Part shown: positions 5,576-12,723 of the stretch, piece by piece
How the letters are laid out: every line of letters starts with the position of its first letter
How positions within the stretch are numbered: the first letter of the stretch is position 1
NCBI GenBank assembly: GCA_028282865.1
Contig: JANQHA010000156.1
Location: 1 to 12,723 of the forward strand
Length of the DNA: 12,723 nt
Direction of reading: 5' to 3'
Source of the DNA: Oligoflexales bacterium
GTDB taxonomy: Bacteria > Bdellovibrionota_B > Oligoflexia > Oligoflexales > CACXFL01
Made by a program: the position numbers and the translations under genes
The notes under the pieces: model-generated
What the model was told of the DNA's origin: nothing
Database searches by the model: none
Seen by the model: the letters and a program-made list of their open reading frames with translations, nothing else

Positions 5576-7918
5576 ATGCCTAACAGCAGTTTATGGAAAA
5601 AGAACCTTGCGGTTGCACTTGTAACCCTTAGCATCACCGCAACCACTGCATCTTCTGGCAATCGCATGACCAGCCTTAATTTTAATTTCCCTGAAAAAAG
5701 AGAGTATCAATACGATTACGATGAGCCGACAAACACGGTAATAATCGCGTTCGAGCAAACCAGCCCCGAAGACCTTCCCAGCTTGGATTACTACGATGAA
5801 AACCTTATTAAAAGGATTATCGTCCGAGAGCACGGTAATGCCAAAACATCTGTTAGACTAACATTAAAAGACAGAAATTTGAGAAGTACAATAGCCCACT
5901 TCAACGAACCATACCGGGTTGTATTAGATATATTTGACTACAACTTTAAAGAAAAAAGAGATCCTATTACCGGGATACCCTTAAGCTCAAACAACAATGT
6001 AGTCACAGTTGAAAAAGACAATAGTGGCAAGAAATACCAACTCGAGCAACCTAGCATAAAGCCACTTACAATATCAAAAAGCCCCGAGGGAAACCGAAGG
6101 CATAGGTTGCTGCAGCCAACCCCTAAATCATTACATACTTCAGCCGAACTGACCGATGCTCTGGAAAAAATAAAACCTGGCATCGGATCACAATGGAAGC
6201 AGTTTCCGCCGTATATATACCGTTTACAAACAGCAAGCTACCACGACAAATCAAAGCAGAAGAGTTGGAACAAAGCTCAAGCCAGTGGGGCTCTAGCATC
6301 GTCTAAAGCAATGGCTAGGTATGCTAGCAAACTTTATGACTTTGGCCACGAAGGTCGAGCACTCATGGCCTTTCAACAAACTTTGCATAAAAATCCCAAA
6401 GTTCTAACAAACAAAGCAACATACCTTTGGAAGCTTGGCGAAATCCACTTAGGCCAAGGGAATTTCACCCTTGCCGACGGGTACTTTCAAGCCCTTATCG
6501 ATAAGCACCAAGAGCATACACTAGCAAATTTTGCCAAGCTAAGGCGGCTCGACATCAAAGCAATAGGTTACATGAAAAAAAATCAGAACAAAAAATTTCT
6601 AGAGCTTATACAGGAACTAGAGCAATTCACCTTCACTAAACCATCAGAACTAGCCGCTCAGAAAATGATTCGCCATGCGTTCTGGTCTCAAGCTCTAAAA
6701 CATAACCCCACAGGTAGCGCCACAAATGCACAAGAAATACCGACTATTTCTCGATCTGACGAAGTAGCGTTAGCGTCGTTACTAAAAACAGCAGAAGGAC
6801 AAAAAACCATCTTCATAGCATCAACGATTATACTGAGCTCCAAGCTATCAAAAAAGCGCTCATGGAGACCAGAGACTGGAGTCTTCGCAACTAATTACCT
6901 AAAAGCATTCTCCGGGCCAGTGACAGAACCATACCGAAGTATTCTGGTTGAGAAACTGAAAGCGAAACTAAATAAAGAGCTCCAAACTCAAGAACTAAAC
7001 GGAAAATATATCGCTGTCATCGACGCATTCGAAAGATTGTCTCCTGTTCTAAAAACTGTTGCCAAAAACACTCAAACAGCATGGTCACTGGCACAATCTT
7101 ATCGAAAAATTTCTCAGCAAGAAAAATCAATCAAATACTATCAACAATCTGCAAAAGAATTTCCCTCGGGTATCAACAAATTCAAAGCAAACTTTTGGTT
7201 AGCTGTTATGAGCAGTGAAACTCGAACCCAGCTAAAAGTTACTGCAAGCAACCCTTCTAGAATTGCATATTTAGGAAGAATAAGCCGAGCGGCTGATTTA
7301 GCAATGAATAATGAATGGCAGAATTTAAAAACCGACGAAAAAACTAAAATTATGATCACGATGAAAGATGACCTTGAGCAAACCGTCAGTTCATCATTTT
7401 TACTTAAAACCCCAGCCATGATTCTGTTAGGCGCCTGGGACAAATCCCTATCCTCTGCATATTCTGCCAGTTCCACTGAACCGACAGATATTATGAGCGG
7501 TTACAGCCCTCAAGCAAGCACCGTGACCATACTTAGCAAGCTAGCAAAGAAATTCAGTGACCTCGGACAAAATACCGAGAGGAAAAAAACCATTCAACTA
7601 CTCAAATATATAAAACCATCAGATATTAAAGGTGAAAAACAAGCTAAAAAACTTTGGGCCGATCAACTTTTAGGGCTCGCTGATGAATACCGCCAAGAAA
7701 GTGAGTACCACGAGGCAGGGCGTTTGTATGCTTTTACTGGAGAAAATGTGCCAGATTTTGAACAACGCGCTTCGACTCTATATAAAGGCGGCCTGATGCT
7801 CTACCGTGCAGGTAGGCGGGAAGACGCTATTAAGGCATTCACTCAGTGTAGTGAAGACGGCCAAGATAGATATTATGCAAATCTTTGTACGGAACGACTA
7901 AGTCGAATCAATAACTAA
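5576..7918 (+). CDS. Exported AMIN-like/TPR protein, first gene of the flagellar operon
   Basis: A 780-residue protein with an N-terminal signal peptide (KK at 8-9, hydrophobic core 11-24, cleavage likely near TTASS at 23-27). Residues 33-124 form a beta-rich block ending in EPYRVVLDIFDYNF, the pattern that closes AMIN domains of PilQ and AmiC-type proteins, which bind peptidoglycan or secretin-associated structures. A Ser/Pro/Lys-rich linker spans about 130-205. Helical repeats follow: TPR-like units near 243-335 (YASKLYDFGHEGRALMAFQ, WKLGEIHLGQGNFTLADGYF), around 500-545, and a clear C-terminal pair from about 695 (ALADEY-type, LYKGGLMLYRAGRREDAIKAF). Such proteins act as periplasmic scaffolds. 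Its place directly behind a sigma-54 promoter and ahead of rod genes suggests a flagellar-assembly or motor-scaffold role, comparable in layout to PflA of Campylobacter, though no homology is claimed. It may instead be a cell-wall protein that shares the regulation. The ATG at 5576 is the natural start for the signal peptide. Confidence 0.8.
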   Translation: MPNSSLWKKNLAVALVTLSITATTASSGNRMTSLNFNFPEKREYQYDYDEPTNTVIIAFEQTSPEDLPSLDYYDENLIKRIIVREHGNAKTSVRLTLKDRNLRSTIAHFNEPYRVVLDIFDYNFKEKRDPITGIPLSSNNNVVTVEKDNSGKKYQLEQPSIKPLTISKSPEGNRRHRLLQPTPKSLHTSAELTDALEKIKPGIGSQWKQFPPYIYRLQTASYHDKSKQKSWNKAQASGALASSKAMARYASKLYDFGHEGRALMAFQQTLHKNPKVLTNKATYLWKLGEIHLGQGNFTLADGYFQALIDKHQEHTLANFAKLRRLDIKAIGYMKKNQNKKFLELIQELEQFTFTKPSELAAQKMIRHAFWSQALKHNPTGSATNAQEIPTISRSDEVALASLLKTAEGQKTIFIASTIILSSKLSKKRSWRPETGVFATNYLKAFSGPVTEPYRSILVEKLKAKLNKELQTQELNGKYIAVIDAFERLSPVLKTVAKNTQTAWSLAQSYRKISQQEKSIKYYQQSAKEFPSGINKFKANFWLAVMSSETRTQLKVTASNPSRIAYLGRISRAADLAMNNEWQNLKTDEKTKIMITMKDDLEQTVSSSFLLKTPAMILLGAWDKSLSSAYSASSTEPTDIMSGYSPQASTVTILSKLAKKFSDLGQNTERKKTIQLLKYIKPSDIKGEKQAKKLWADQLLGLADEYRQESEYHEAGRLYAFTGENVPDFEQRASTLYKGGLMLYRAGRREDAIKAFTQCSEDGQDRYYANLCTERLSRINN

Positions 7919-7937
7919 CACATTTACGGAGGGACTG

Positions 7938-9023
7938 ATGGAACAGCCCAGGTATCAAAGTCAATCAACTGCGGAGTCTTTAGAGTCTAATACACCAAAC
8001 TCAAGTGACTACCTAAACTACGTTACTGAGTCAAAAAATAAAGGTGTCGAGACCTGCTTCATCACAGTTGACGATAAAATGCTAAGAATTAGAGAAATCA
8101 TTGAGCAGATAGCTGATGCCAATGTTCCAGTACTCATAACTGGTGAGTCGGGAACAGGCAAAGAGGTGATCGCCCAAATGATCCATGAAAGCTCGAATCG
8201 TTCTGACTCTTCTTTTGTGGCGGTAAACTGCGCCGCACTACCTCCGTCCCTGTTAGAAAGCGAATTATTTGGTTACGAAAAAGGAGCTTTCACCGGCGCA
8301 CACCAGAAGCACGTTGGAAAATTTGAACAAGCTAACAACGGAACCTTGCTGCTTGACGAGGTGACTGAGATGGAACCAGCTCTGCAGGCGAAGCTTTTGC
8401 GCGCCTTGCAAGAGAAGGAAATTGAAAGAATTGGTGGCACAGGAAGTATTCCGGTCAACACCAGAATCATCGCGACCACCAATCGAGATATCAAAGCAAT
8501 CGTAAATGAAGGAAACTTCCGGCAAGACCTATACTACCGCCTGTACGTGATTCACCTAGAAATCCCAGCGCTTCGTGAGCGCCCTGCTGACATCGAGGTC
8601 CTCGCAAAGCATTATCTAAATAAGTTTTCCAAGAGTTTTGGCAAAAACATCAGTGATATCGCCCCAGATGCGATAGATAAACTAACAAAATATCCATGGC
8701 CAGGGAACGTCAGAGAGCTGCAAAATATTGTCCAGCGATCTATCTTGATGACACAAGGTAATACAATTACGGCAGAAGATTTACCCCTTCTCGAAATACC
8801 CAAAACGGTAAACCTAGACTGGATTGCCACGTTACCAATCGGACGTCCAATGAGAGATGTTGAAACGCACTTCATTATTGAGACTCTAAAGAGTCACAAC
8901 GGCAACCGAACCCATGCTGCCAAAACCCTAGGCATTAGCCTTAGAACCCTAAGAAATAAGATTAACGAATTTACAACCATGGGATTCGAAGTCCCTGGGC
9001 CAACGTCAGGAAAAGCTTTATGA
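7938..9023 (+). CDS. Sigma-54-dependent activator (AAA+ and Fis HTH) without a receiver domain
   Basis: A 361-residue enhancer-binding protein that remodels RNA polymerase-sigma-54 using ATP. Visible motifs: Walker A GESGTGKE (69-76), the sigma-54-contacting GAFTGA loop (116-121), Walker B LLLDE (137-141), sensor I ATTNRD (179-184), arginine-finger region FRQDLYYRL (194-202), sensor II PGNVRE (255-260) and a Fis-type helix-turn-helix near the C-terminus (NGNRTHAAKTLGISLRTLRNKI, 321-342, shown only in part). All catalytic residues are intact. The N-terminus is only about 45 polar residues, too short for the receiver domain of FlgR, FleR or NtrC, so phosphorylation control is not evident. GGAGG lies five bases before the ATG, 19 bases after the TPR gene, and its TGA overlaps the flgB ATG. 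Flagellar rod/hook genes are the likely targets, including its own operon. The name flgR or fleQ cannot be assigned from sequence alone. Confidence 0.93.
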   Translation: MEQPRYQSQSTAESLESNTPNSSDYLNYVTESKNKGVETCFITVDDKMLRIREIIEQIADANVPVLITGESGTGKEVIAQMIHESSNRSDSSFVAVNCAALPPSLLESELFGYEKGAFTGAHQKHVGKFEQANNGTLLLDEVTEMEPALQAKLLRALQEKEIERIGGTGSIPVNTRIIATTNRDIKAIVNEGNFRQDLYYRLYVIHLEIPALRERPADIEVLAKHYLNKFSKSFGKNISDIAPDAIDKLTKYPWPGNVRELQNIVQRSILMTQGNTITAEDLPLLEIPKTVNLDWIATLPIGRPMRDVETHFIIETLKSHNGNRTHAAKTLGISLRTLRNKINEFTTMGFEVPGPTSGKAL

Positions 9024-9448
9024 GTAAATTAGTCGGCGGATTATTTAACTTCTCTGATCGCGTGCAAATGCAAACTATGGGTCAGAGATTAATGAGAAAC
9101 AATGTCATTAGCTCTAATATAGCTAATGCCGAAACTCCCGGGTTTCGAGCAATTGGTTACAGCTTCGAAGACCAAATGCAGTCTGCATCCAAGGTCAACG
9201 AAGAGCTATCTGCCAGAGTTTCTAACGGGCGCCATCTTAAAAATAGCTTTACCCAAGCAGACGGGACCATTTCACCAGACGTATTCGTCCGCCCTACAGA
9301 AAGTATACCTGAAGATGGAAATACCGTAGACGTCGATGCTGAGATGGCGAAACTAGCAGAAAACCAGATCCTTTATCGATCGGCTGTTGAAATCTTAAAT
9401 CGCAAAATAGGCACAATTAGGTACGCCATAACAACTGGAGGAAGATAA
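9020..9448 (+). CDS. flgB: Flagellar basal-body proximal rod protein FlgB
   Basis: A 142-residue protein, typical for FlgB, which polymerises on the MS-ring/FliE base as the innermost rod component after export by the flagellar type III apparatus. The hallmark rod motif RNNVISSNIANAETPGFRA spans residues 26-44 in the N-terminal helix. The C-terminal helix (VDVDAEMAKLAENQILYRSAVEILNRKIGTIRYAI) is the usual FlgB end, with DxExxxLAxNQxxY. There is no cleaved signal peptide, as expected. The ATG overlaps the activator's stop as ATGA, so translation is coupled to the regulator. Its partner flgC follows after one base, in the conserved flgB-flgC-fliE-fliF order. Confidence 0.97.
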   Translation: MSKLVGGLFNFSDRVQMQTMGQRLMRNNVISSNIANAETPGFRAIGYSFEDQMQSASKVNEELSARVSNGRHLKNSFTQADGTISPDVFVRPTESIPEDGNTVDVDAEMAKLAENQILYRSAVEILNRKIGTIRYAITTGGR

Positions 9449-9449
9449 C

Positions 9450-9890
9450 ATGAGCTTTTTTAAAGCGATGAATATCAGCTCAACAGGCCTAGGTGCCCAA
9501 CGATTAAGGATGAATATTCTTAGTTCCAACCTGGCTAATGCTCAAACGACAAGAGGTGGACCAGGCGGAGGACCGTACCGTAGAAAAGATGTCGTCTTTG
9601 AAGCTAACCCGGTGTCAAACTCATTTTCTGACTTTTTGGACCCAAACTTCCAAACCCAGCTCACTAATGTCAAAGTACGTGATATTCATGTTGATCCTAA
9701 ACCACCAAGAAGAGTCTTTGATCCAAGCCATGCCGACGCTGATAAAGATGGTTACGTAGAAATGCCAAACATTCAGGTCATGTCCGAGATGGTCAATATG
9801 ATCACGGCAACCAGAGCATATGAAGCAAACACTACCGCTCTAAACAACGCCAAGCAAATGGCTGTTAAAGCTCTAGAAATAGGGAGATAG
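9450..9890 (+). CDS. flgC: Flagellar basal-body proximal rod protein FlgC
   Basis: A 146-residue rod subunit of usual length. The N-terminal signature is STGLGAQRLRMNILSSNLAN (11-30, quoted in part) followed by AQTTRGGPGGGPYRRKDVVFE. The C-terminal part has DADKDGYVEMPNIQVMSEM (about 96-114) and TATRAYEANTTALNNAKQM (119-137), both strongly typical of FlgC. The D-x-D-x-D-G stretch is a normal family feature, not evidence of an EF-hand. The ribosome-binding site GGAGG lies inside the end of flgB, eight bases before the ATG, so the two rod genes are coupled. Together with FlgB and FliE it forms the proximal rod crossing the periplasm. Confidence 0.97.
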   Translation: MSFFKAMNISSTGLGAQRLRMNILSSNLANAQTTRGGPGGGPYRRKDVVFEANPVSNSFSDFLDPNFQTQLTNVKVRDIHVDPKPPRRVFDPSHADADKDGYVEMPNIQVMSEMVNMITATRAYEANTTALNNAKQMAVKALEIGR

Positions 9891-9900
9891 GAGTTAAGAT

Positions 9901-10236
9901 ATGACTCAAATCAGTAAGAACATGTTAAATAGCAAGCATATACTTGCGCAGCTTCAGGACCTAAAGTCCCAGGCACAACAAGCTAATTTAAAACAGCAGC
10001 CAAAAGCCGAAAGTGGTCCGTCATTTATGGATCATCTCAAAGATAGTGTAAACGAAGTCAACCAAATGCACCACGATGCTGACAAGATGGCAGTAAAGCT
10101 CTCAACAGGCGAATCACAAAATATTCACGAAACCATGCTAGCAGCTACCCAAGCGGAGTTAAGCTTTAATTTAATGGTACAGGTCCGAAATAAGGTGTTA
10201 GAGGCCTATCAAGAAGTTATGAGAATGCAGGTTTAA
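9901..10236 (+). CDS. fliE: Flagellar hook-basal body complex protein FliE
   Basis: A 111-residue protein, normal for FliE, the adaptor joining the MS-ring and export gate to the rod. The N-terminal 45 residues are variable and Gln/Lys-rich. The conserved core begins at FMDHLKDSVNEVNQMHHDAD, and the C-terminus carries the FliE signature LSTGESQNIHETMLAATQAE and LMVQVRNKVLEAYQEVMRMQ, ending in Val. AGGAG lies seven bases before the ATG, and the gene starts 10 bases after flgC ends. Nothing is unusual in composition or length. Confidence 0.97.
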   Translation: MTQISKNMLNSKHILAQLQDLKSQAQQANLKQQPKAESGPSFMDHLKDSVNEVNQMHHDADKMAVKLSTGESQNIHETMLAATQAELSFNLMVQVRNKVLEAYQEVMRMQV

Positions 10237-10261
10237 ATCTTCTGAGAAATAGGAATTAACA

Positions 10262-11875
10262 TTGGAAAATTTTAGAAATAGAATATCAAAGTTTCTTGAC
10301 CAAGCTGGTTCATTTTGGGGAAGCCTTTCGGTCGGGAAAAAATTTGGCGTTGCTGCAGTTGTCGCCTCAATCTTGGCGGTGATAACCGCGCTAAGTCTAA
10401 CTCACAAAAGTGATCCCTACGAATACCTTTTTGTAAATATATCCGCCGAAGACTCGCAAGCTATCAGCAGCTTTCTTAAAAAAAATGGCATGAATGACTT
10501 TATAATCGATAGTAGAGGTGTCAAAGTCACCAGTAAAAACGTCTTACCTTATAGACTAAAGCTAACTCAAGAAGGCTTACCGACACACGGTCAAGTAGGT
10601 TGGGAAAAATTTGATAGCTCTGACTTTACTCGAACAGGGTTTGAGAGAAAAATTCATAAAGTTCGAGCTATACAGGGCGAACTAGCCAGAACCATAACCG
10701 CAATCACCGGAATCGCTTCGGCTAGAGTTCATATAGTTAGTCCACAGCAAAGACTTTTTGAAAAAGACCAGAAGAAGCCAACTGCCGCTATCTACATAAA
10801 GACAACCCGCGGAGCAAGCTTATCAAAAAAACAGATTCAAGGAATAGTACATCTAGTTTCAAAATCGGTTGAGGGACTACCGGAGGAAAACATCTCCATC
10901 ATAGACTTCGAGGGTAAGCTGCTAACAGAGGAGAGAAGTAAGGACCCTACCTCACGCGAGACAAAAGAAATGATCGAGTTCAAACGATCGAAGGAAAGAC
11001 TCCTGGAACAAAAGATCCGATCGATCATCGGTCGTATTGTTGGACAAGATCGAGTTGAAGCTAAAGTAGATGTAAACATGGACTTTACTAAAGAAGAGCA
11101 GACTATATCAGATTTAGACCCTGACAAAGTGGTGGTCCTATCACAAAACACAACAAATCAAAAAACAGAGGGAAGCGGGTTAAACCCCACAGGAATACCT
11201 GGGAGTAAATCCAATGTGCCAGGTGAACAAGAGGCACTAAATTTATCGACCTCAAAAGCTCAAAATACTAGAGACACCGAACTTATTAACTATGAAATTG
11301 CTAAAACAGTCAGTCACAAAGTACTTCCTATAGGCAAAATTAAGCGGATTTCAGCTGCAGTGATTGTCGATGGCAGCCAAGCCACTCCTGCAGATGGTTC
11401 TACGCCGGACTTTGAGCCTCGCACCAAAGAAGAGATGGCAAAGATCGAAGAGCTGGTCCGCTCCGCAATAGGGTTTGTCGAAGGCAGAGACGAAGTCAAA
11501 GTACATAATCTGATGTTTCAGCTAGACTATATCCAAGTCGAGGCGCTAAATGCCGAAAAACAAGAGAAACGAGACTACATCTCAACCCTCTCGATTTCTG
11601 CAGTGGTCGCTCTTTCACTTGTCCTGTTTTTCTCATTTATAGTGCGTCCTTACTTCAGGTGGTTGACCTACGACCCTGAGAGAAAAGAACGTCAGGCTAT
11701 CGTAGAAGAGTTCAAGCCTGATCTAGAAATGAGCGGAATCCAGAATGTACAGATAACGGAGGATGTACCATTCGAAAAATTAAGCCCTCAAGAGCAGGTT
11801 ATGTATGTGGCCAGACATGACCCAATGAGGACAACAGAAGCACTAAGATCAATGCTTAACCCGCATTCAAATTGA
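10262..11875 (+). CDS. fliF: Flagellar MS-ring protein FliF
   Basis: A 537-residue MS-ring subunit, the inner-membrane base on which rod and C-ring assemble. TM1 is at about 28-47. The periplasmic YscJ/FliF ring-building motifs follow (YRLKLTQEGLP at 97-107, ERKIHKVRAIQGELARTI at 128-145, ARVHIVSPQQRLF, KKPTAAIYIK). A low-complexity Ser/Thr/Gly/Asn beta-collar region lies near 290-335 and TM2 at about 442-462. The cytoplasmic tail ends in LSPQEQVMYVARHDPMRTTE (507-526), matching the FliG-binding tail. The start codon is TTG, with AGGA seven bases ahead; no ATG nearby would keep the conserved N-terminus. It begins 25 bases after fliE. Confidence 0.96.
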   Translation: MENFRNRISKFLDQAGSFWGSLSVGKKFGVAAVVASILAVITALSLTHKSDPYEYLFVNISAEDSQAISSFLKKNGMNDFIIDSRGVKVTSKNVLPYRLKLTQEGLPTHGQVGWEKFDSSDFTRTGFERKIHKVRAIQGELARTITAITGIASARVHIVSPQQRLFEKDQKKPTAAIYIKTTRGASLSKKQIQGIVHLVSKSVEGLPEENISIIDFEGKLLTEERSKDPTSRETKEMIEFKRSKERLLEQKIRSIIGRIVGQDRVEAKVDVNMDFTKEEQTISDLDPDKVVVLSQNTTNQKTEGSGLNPTGIPGSKSNVPGEQEALNLSTSKAQNTRDTELINYEIAKTVSHKVLPIGKIKRISAAVIVDGSQATPADGSTPDFEPRTKEEMAKIEELVRSAIGFVEGRDEVKVHNLMFQLDYIQVEALNAEKQEKRDYISTLSISAVVALSLVLFFSFIVRPYFRWLTYDPERKERQAIVEEFKPDLEMSGIQNVQITEDVPFEKLSPQEQVMYVARHDPMRTTEALRSMLNPHSN

Positions 11876-11893
11876 TAGCTAACGGTAGTACAG

Positions 11894-12723
11894 ATGGAAA
11901 GAGAATACAGAAAAAGAAACGGTTTCTTTATCAAGAAAGACGACGAGCTTCTTGAGTCGGTATCGCTCAAAGAGTTCAGCTTTGATGAAATATGTGAAGT
12001 TACTCAATTAAACCATGACAACCCGAACTCTAACTTAATATACGCAAAGTACCATCATAGCGGCGAACTTGAGGAAGCCATTAAACCGCATCAAAGCTTT
12101 CAAAAGGACATGCGAGAGGGCGACCCAATAAAGCCGCTGCTTAGACCGCTGAACTTTACCGAAGATTGGAAAAAGCAGATCGAACGTGCTGCAAAAAGAA
12201 AGAACAAGCCGGTAACAGATGAGGATGAATACGAACTAAGCCTAGAGCAGCAGGGGTTTGATCTCGAGTTCAGCGACAGAGCTGCTGAGATTAACCCTGA
12301 AGATATATTGGAAAGTGAGTCGCAAACAGTCGAGCAAACACCTGAAGATCAAAGCCAGAACGCAGATACTGAACCAGTAACTAACAATGACGAGGTGGTA
12401 AAACCAGACAGCGAAGAGCTTCAACATTTTAATGCTCAAAAAGACAACCTCGACACAGTCGGAGCTGCAATAAACACCATGGGAGATGCCGCTACCCCCG
12501 AAGAAATTTCCGATCCCCACTTCAGCCTTAAAAAAAATGAAGAAACCGAAGAGGCCGACCAGCAAGCGTCAGAAGATACGCCGGTAAGTCAGCCTTCAGA
12601 TGACTTTATCCCTGTACAGGCTTCGGAGGAGTCGTCCGAAGTGCAATCACCAGAGAAAGAGGCCGTGAAAAACTATAAAGAAATATCTGAAGACCCGAAC
12701 CTCGCACCAAGTAACCTAAAGAA
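11894..12723 (+). CDS. Long acidic protein of unknown function after fliF, runs off the window
   Basis: An open frame of 276 codons with no stop before the window ends. The ATG at 11894 is the only start, since an in-frame TAG lies at 11876-11878; it is 18 bases after fliF and has no strong ribosome-binding site. Residues 1-115 are mixed-charge and partly helical (FFIKKDDELLESVSLKEF, LNFTEDWKKQIERAAKRK). From about 118 on the chain is strongly acidic and rich in Glu, Asp, Gln, Ser and Pro (SESQTVEQTPEDQSQ, EETEEADQQASEDTP), likely disordered. No signal peptide is present, so it is probably cytoplasmic. In many flagellar operons fliG or fliH follows fliF. Nothing seen here resembles FliG. An N-terminally extended FliH, whose N-terminus is often acidic, is possible but unproven because any conserved C-terminus would be beyond the window. 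Confidence 0.7.
   Translation, partial: MEREYRKRNGFFIKKDDELLESVSLKEFSFDEICEVTQLNHDNPNSNLIYAKYHHSGELEEAIKPHQSFQKDMREGDPIKPLLRPLNFTEDWKKQIERAAKRKNKPVTDEDEYELSLEQQGFDLEFSDRAAEINPEDILESESQTVEQTPEDQSQNADTEPVTNNDEVVKPDSEELQHFNAQKDNLDTVGAAINTMGDAATPEEISDPHFSLKKNEETEEADQQASEDTPVSQPSDDFIPVQASEESSEVQSPEKEAVKNYKEISEDPNLAPSNLK

Noticed and set aside
12242..12565. 107-codon minus-strand frame opposite the acidic ORF
   Set aside because: It is antisense to a long uninterrupted plus-strand frame in operon context; its Phe/Val/Leu-rich sequence mirrors the Glu/Asp-rich codons opposite.
1..12723. CRISPR arrays, tRNA/rRNA genes, insertion sequences
   Set aside because: Read through both strands; no direct-repeat arrays, cloverleaf-like sequences, transposase motifs or terminal inverted repeats were found.

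Overview
The window looks like chromosomal DNA, moderately AT-rich by eye, from a flagellated Gram-negative bacterium. It carries heptose/LPS biosynthesis (GmhB), periplasmic disulfide chemistry (a VKOR-DsbA fusion), a flagellar rod/MS-ring operon and sigma-54 control. A sigma-54 activator beside flgB-flgC-fliE-fliF, a lysine-rich histone-H1-like tail and many secreted proteins with no clear relatives fit a Bdellovibrionota/Oligoflexia-like or other delta-type proteobacterium. That placement is inference; no rRNA or other marker gene is present.

Left end (1-451, plus strand): the 3' end of a CPBP/CAAX-protease-like membrane protein is followed, probably by translational coupling, by a small BFD-type [2Fe-2S] protein. 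Positions 452-563 hold nothing recognisable. Two minus-strand genes for small exported proteins follow: a GspC/PilP-HR-like orphan (564-1055) and a four-cysteine protein (1121-1477). The second has a good sigma-54 promoter match in front of it, and a G/C-rich hairpin separates the two genes. The rest of 1478-1779 shows nothing else I can support.

Centre (1780-5298, minus strand): a five-gene, probably co-transcribed block. In transcription order it encodes a VKOR-DsbA fusion, a protein made of two copies of one STAS-like unit, a protein with an H1-like lysine tail, a very short ORF and GmhB.

A 277-base divergent intergenic region (5299-5575) holds a perfect sigma-54 promoter (TGGCACG-N4-TTGCT) and, upstream of it, a cluster of TGGC/GCCA half-sites that could be an activator-binding region.

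Right half (5576-12723, plus strand): one tightly packed operon encodes an exported AMIN-like/TPR protein, a sigma-54 activator lacking a receiver domain, FlgB, FlgC, FliE and FliF, then a long acidic protein that runs off the window where fliG is often found. Because the sigma-54 activator is encoded inside a sigma-54-promoted flagellar operon, a positive feedback switch for flagellar basal-body assembly is the simplest reading. The TPR protein and the acidic protein are the least explained members.
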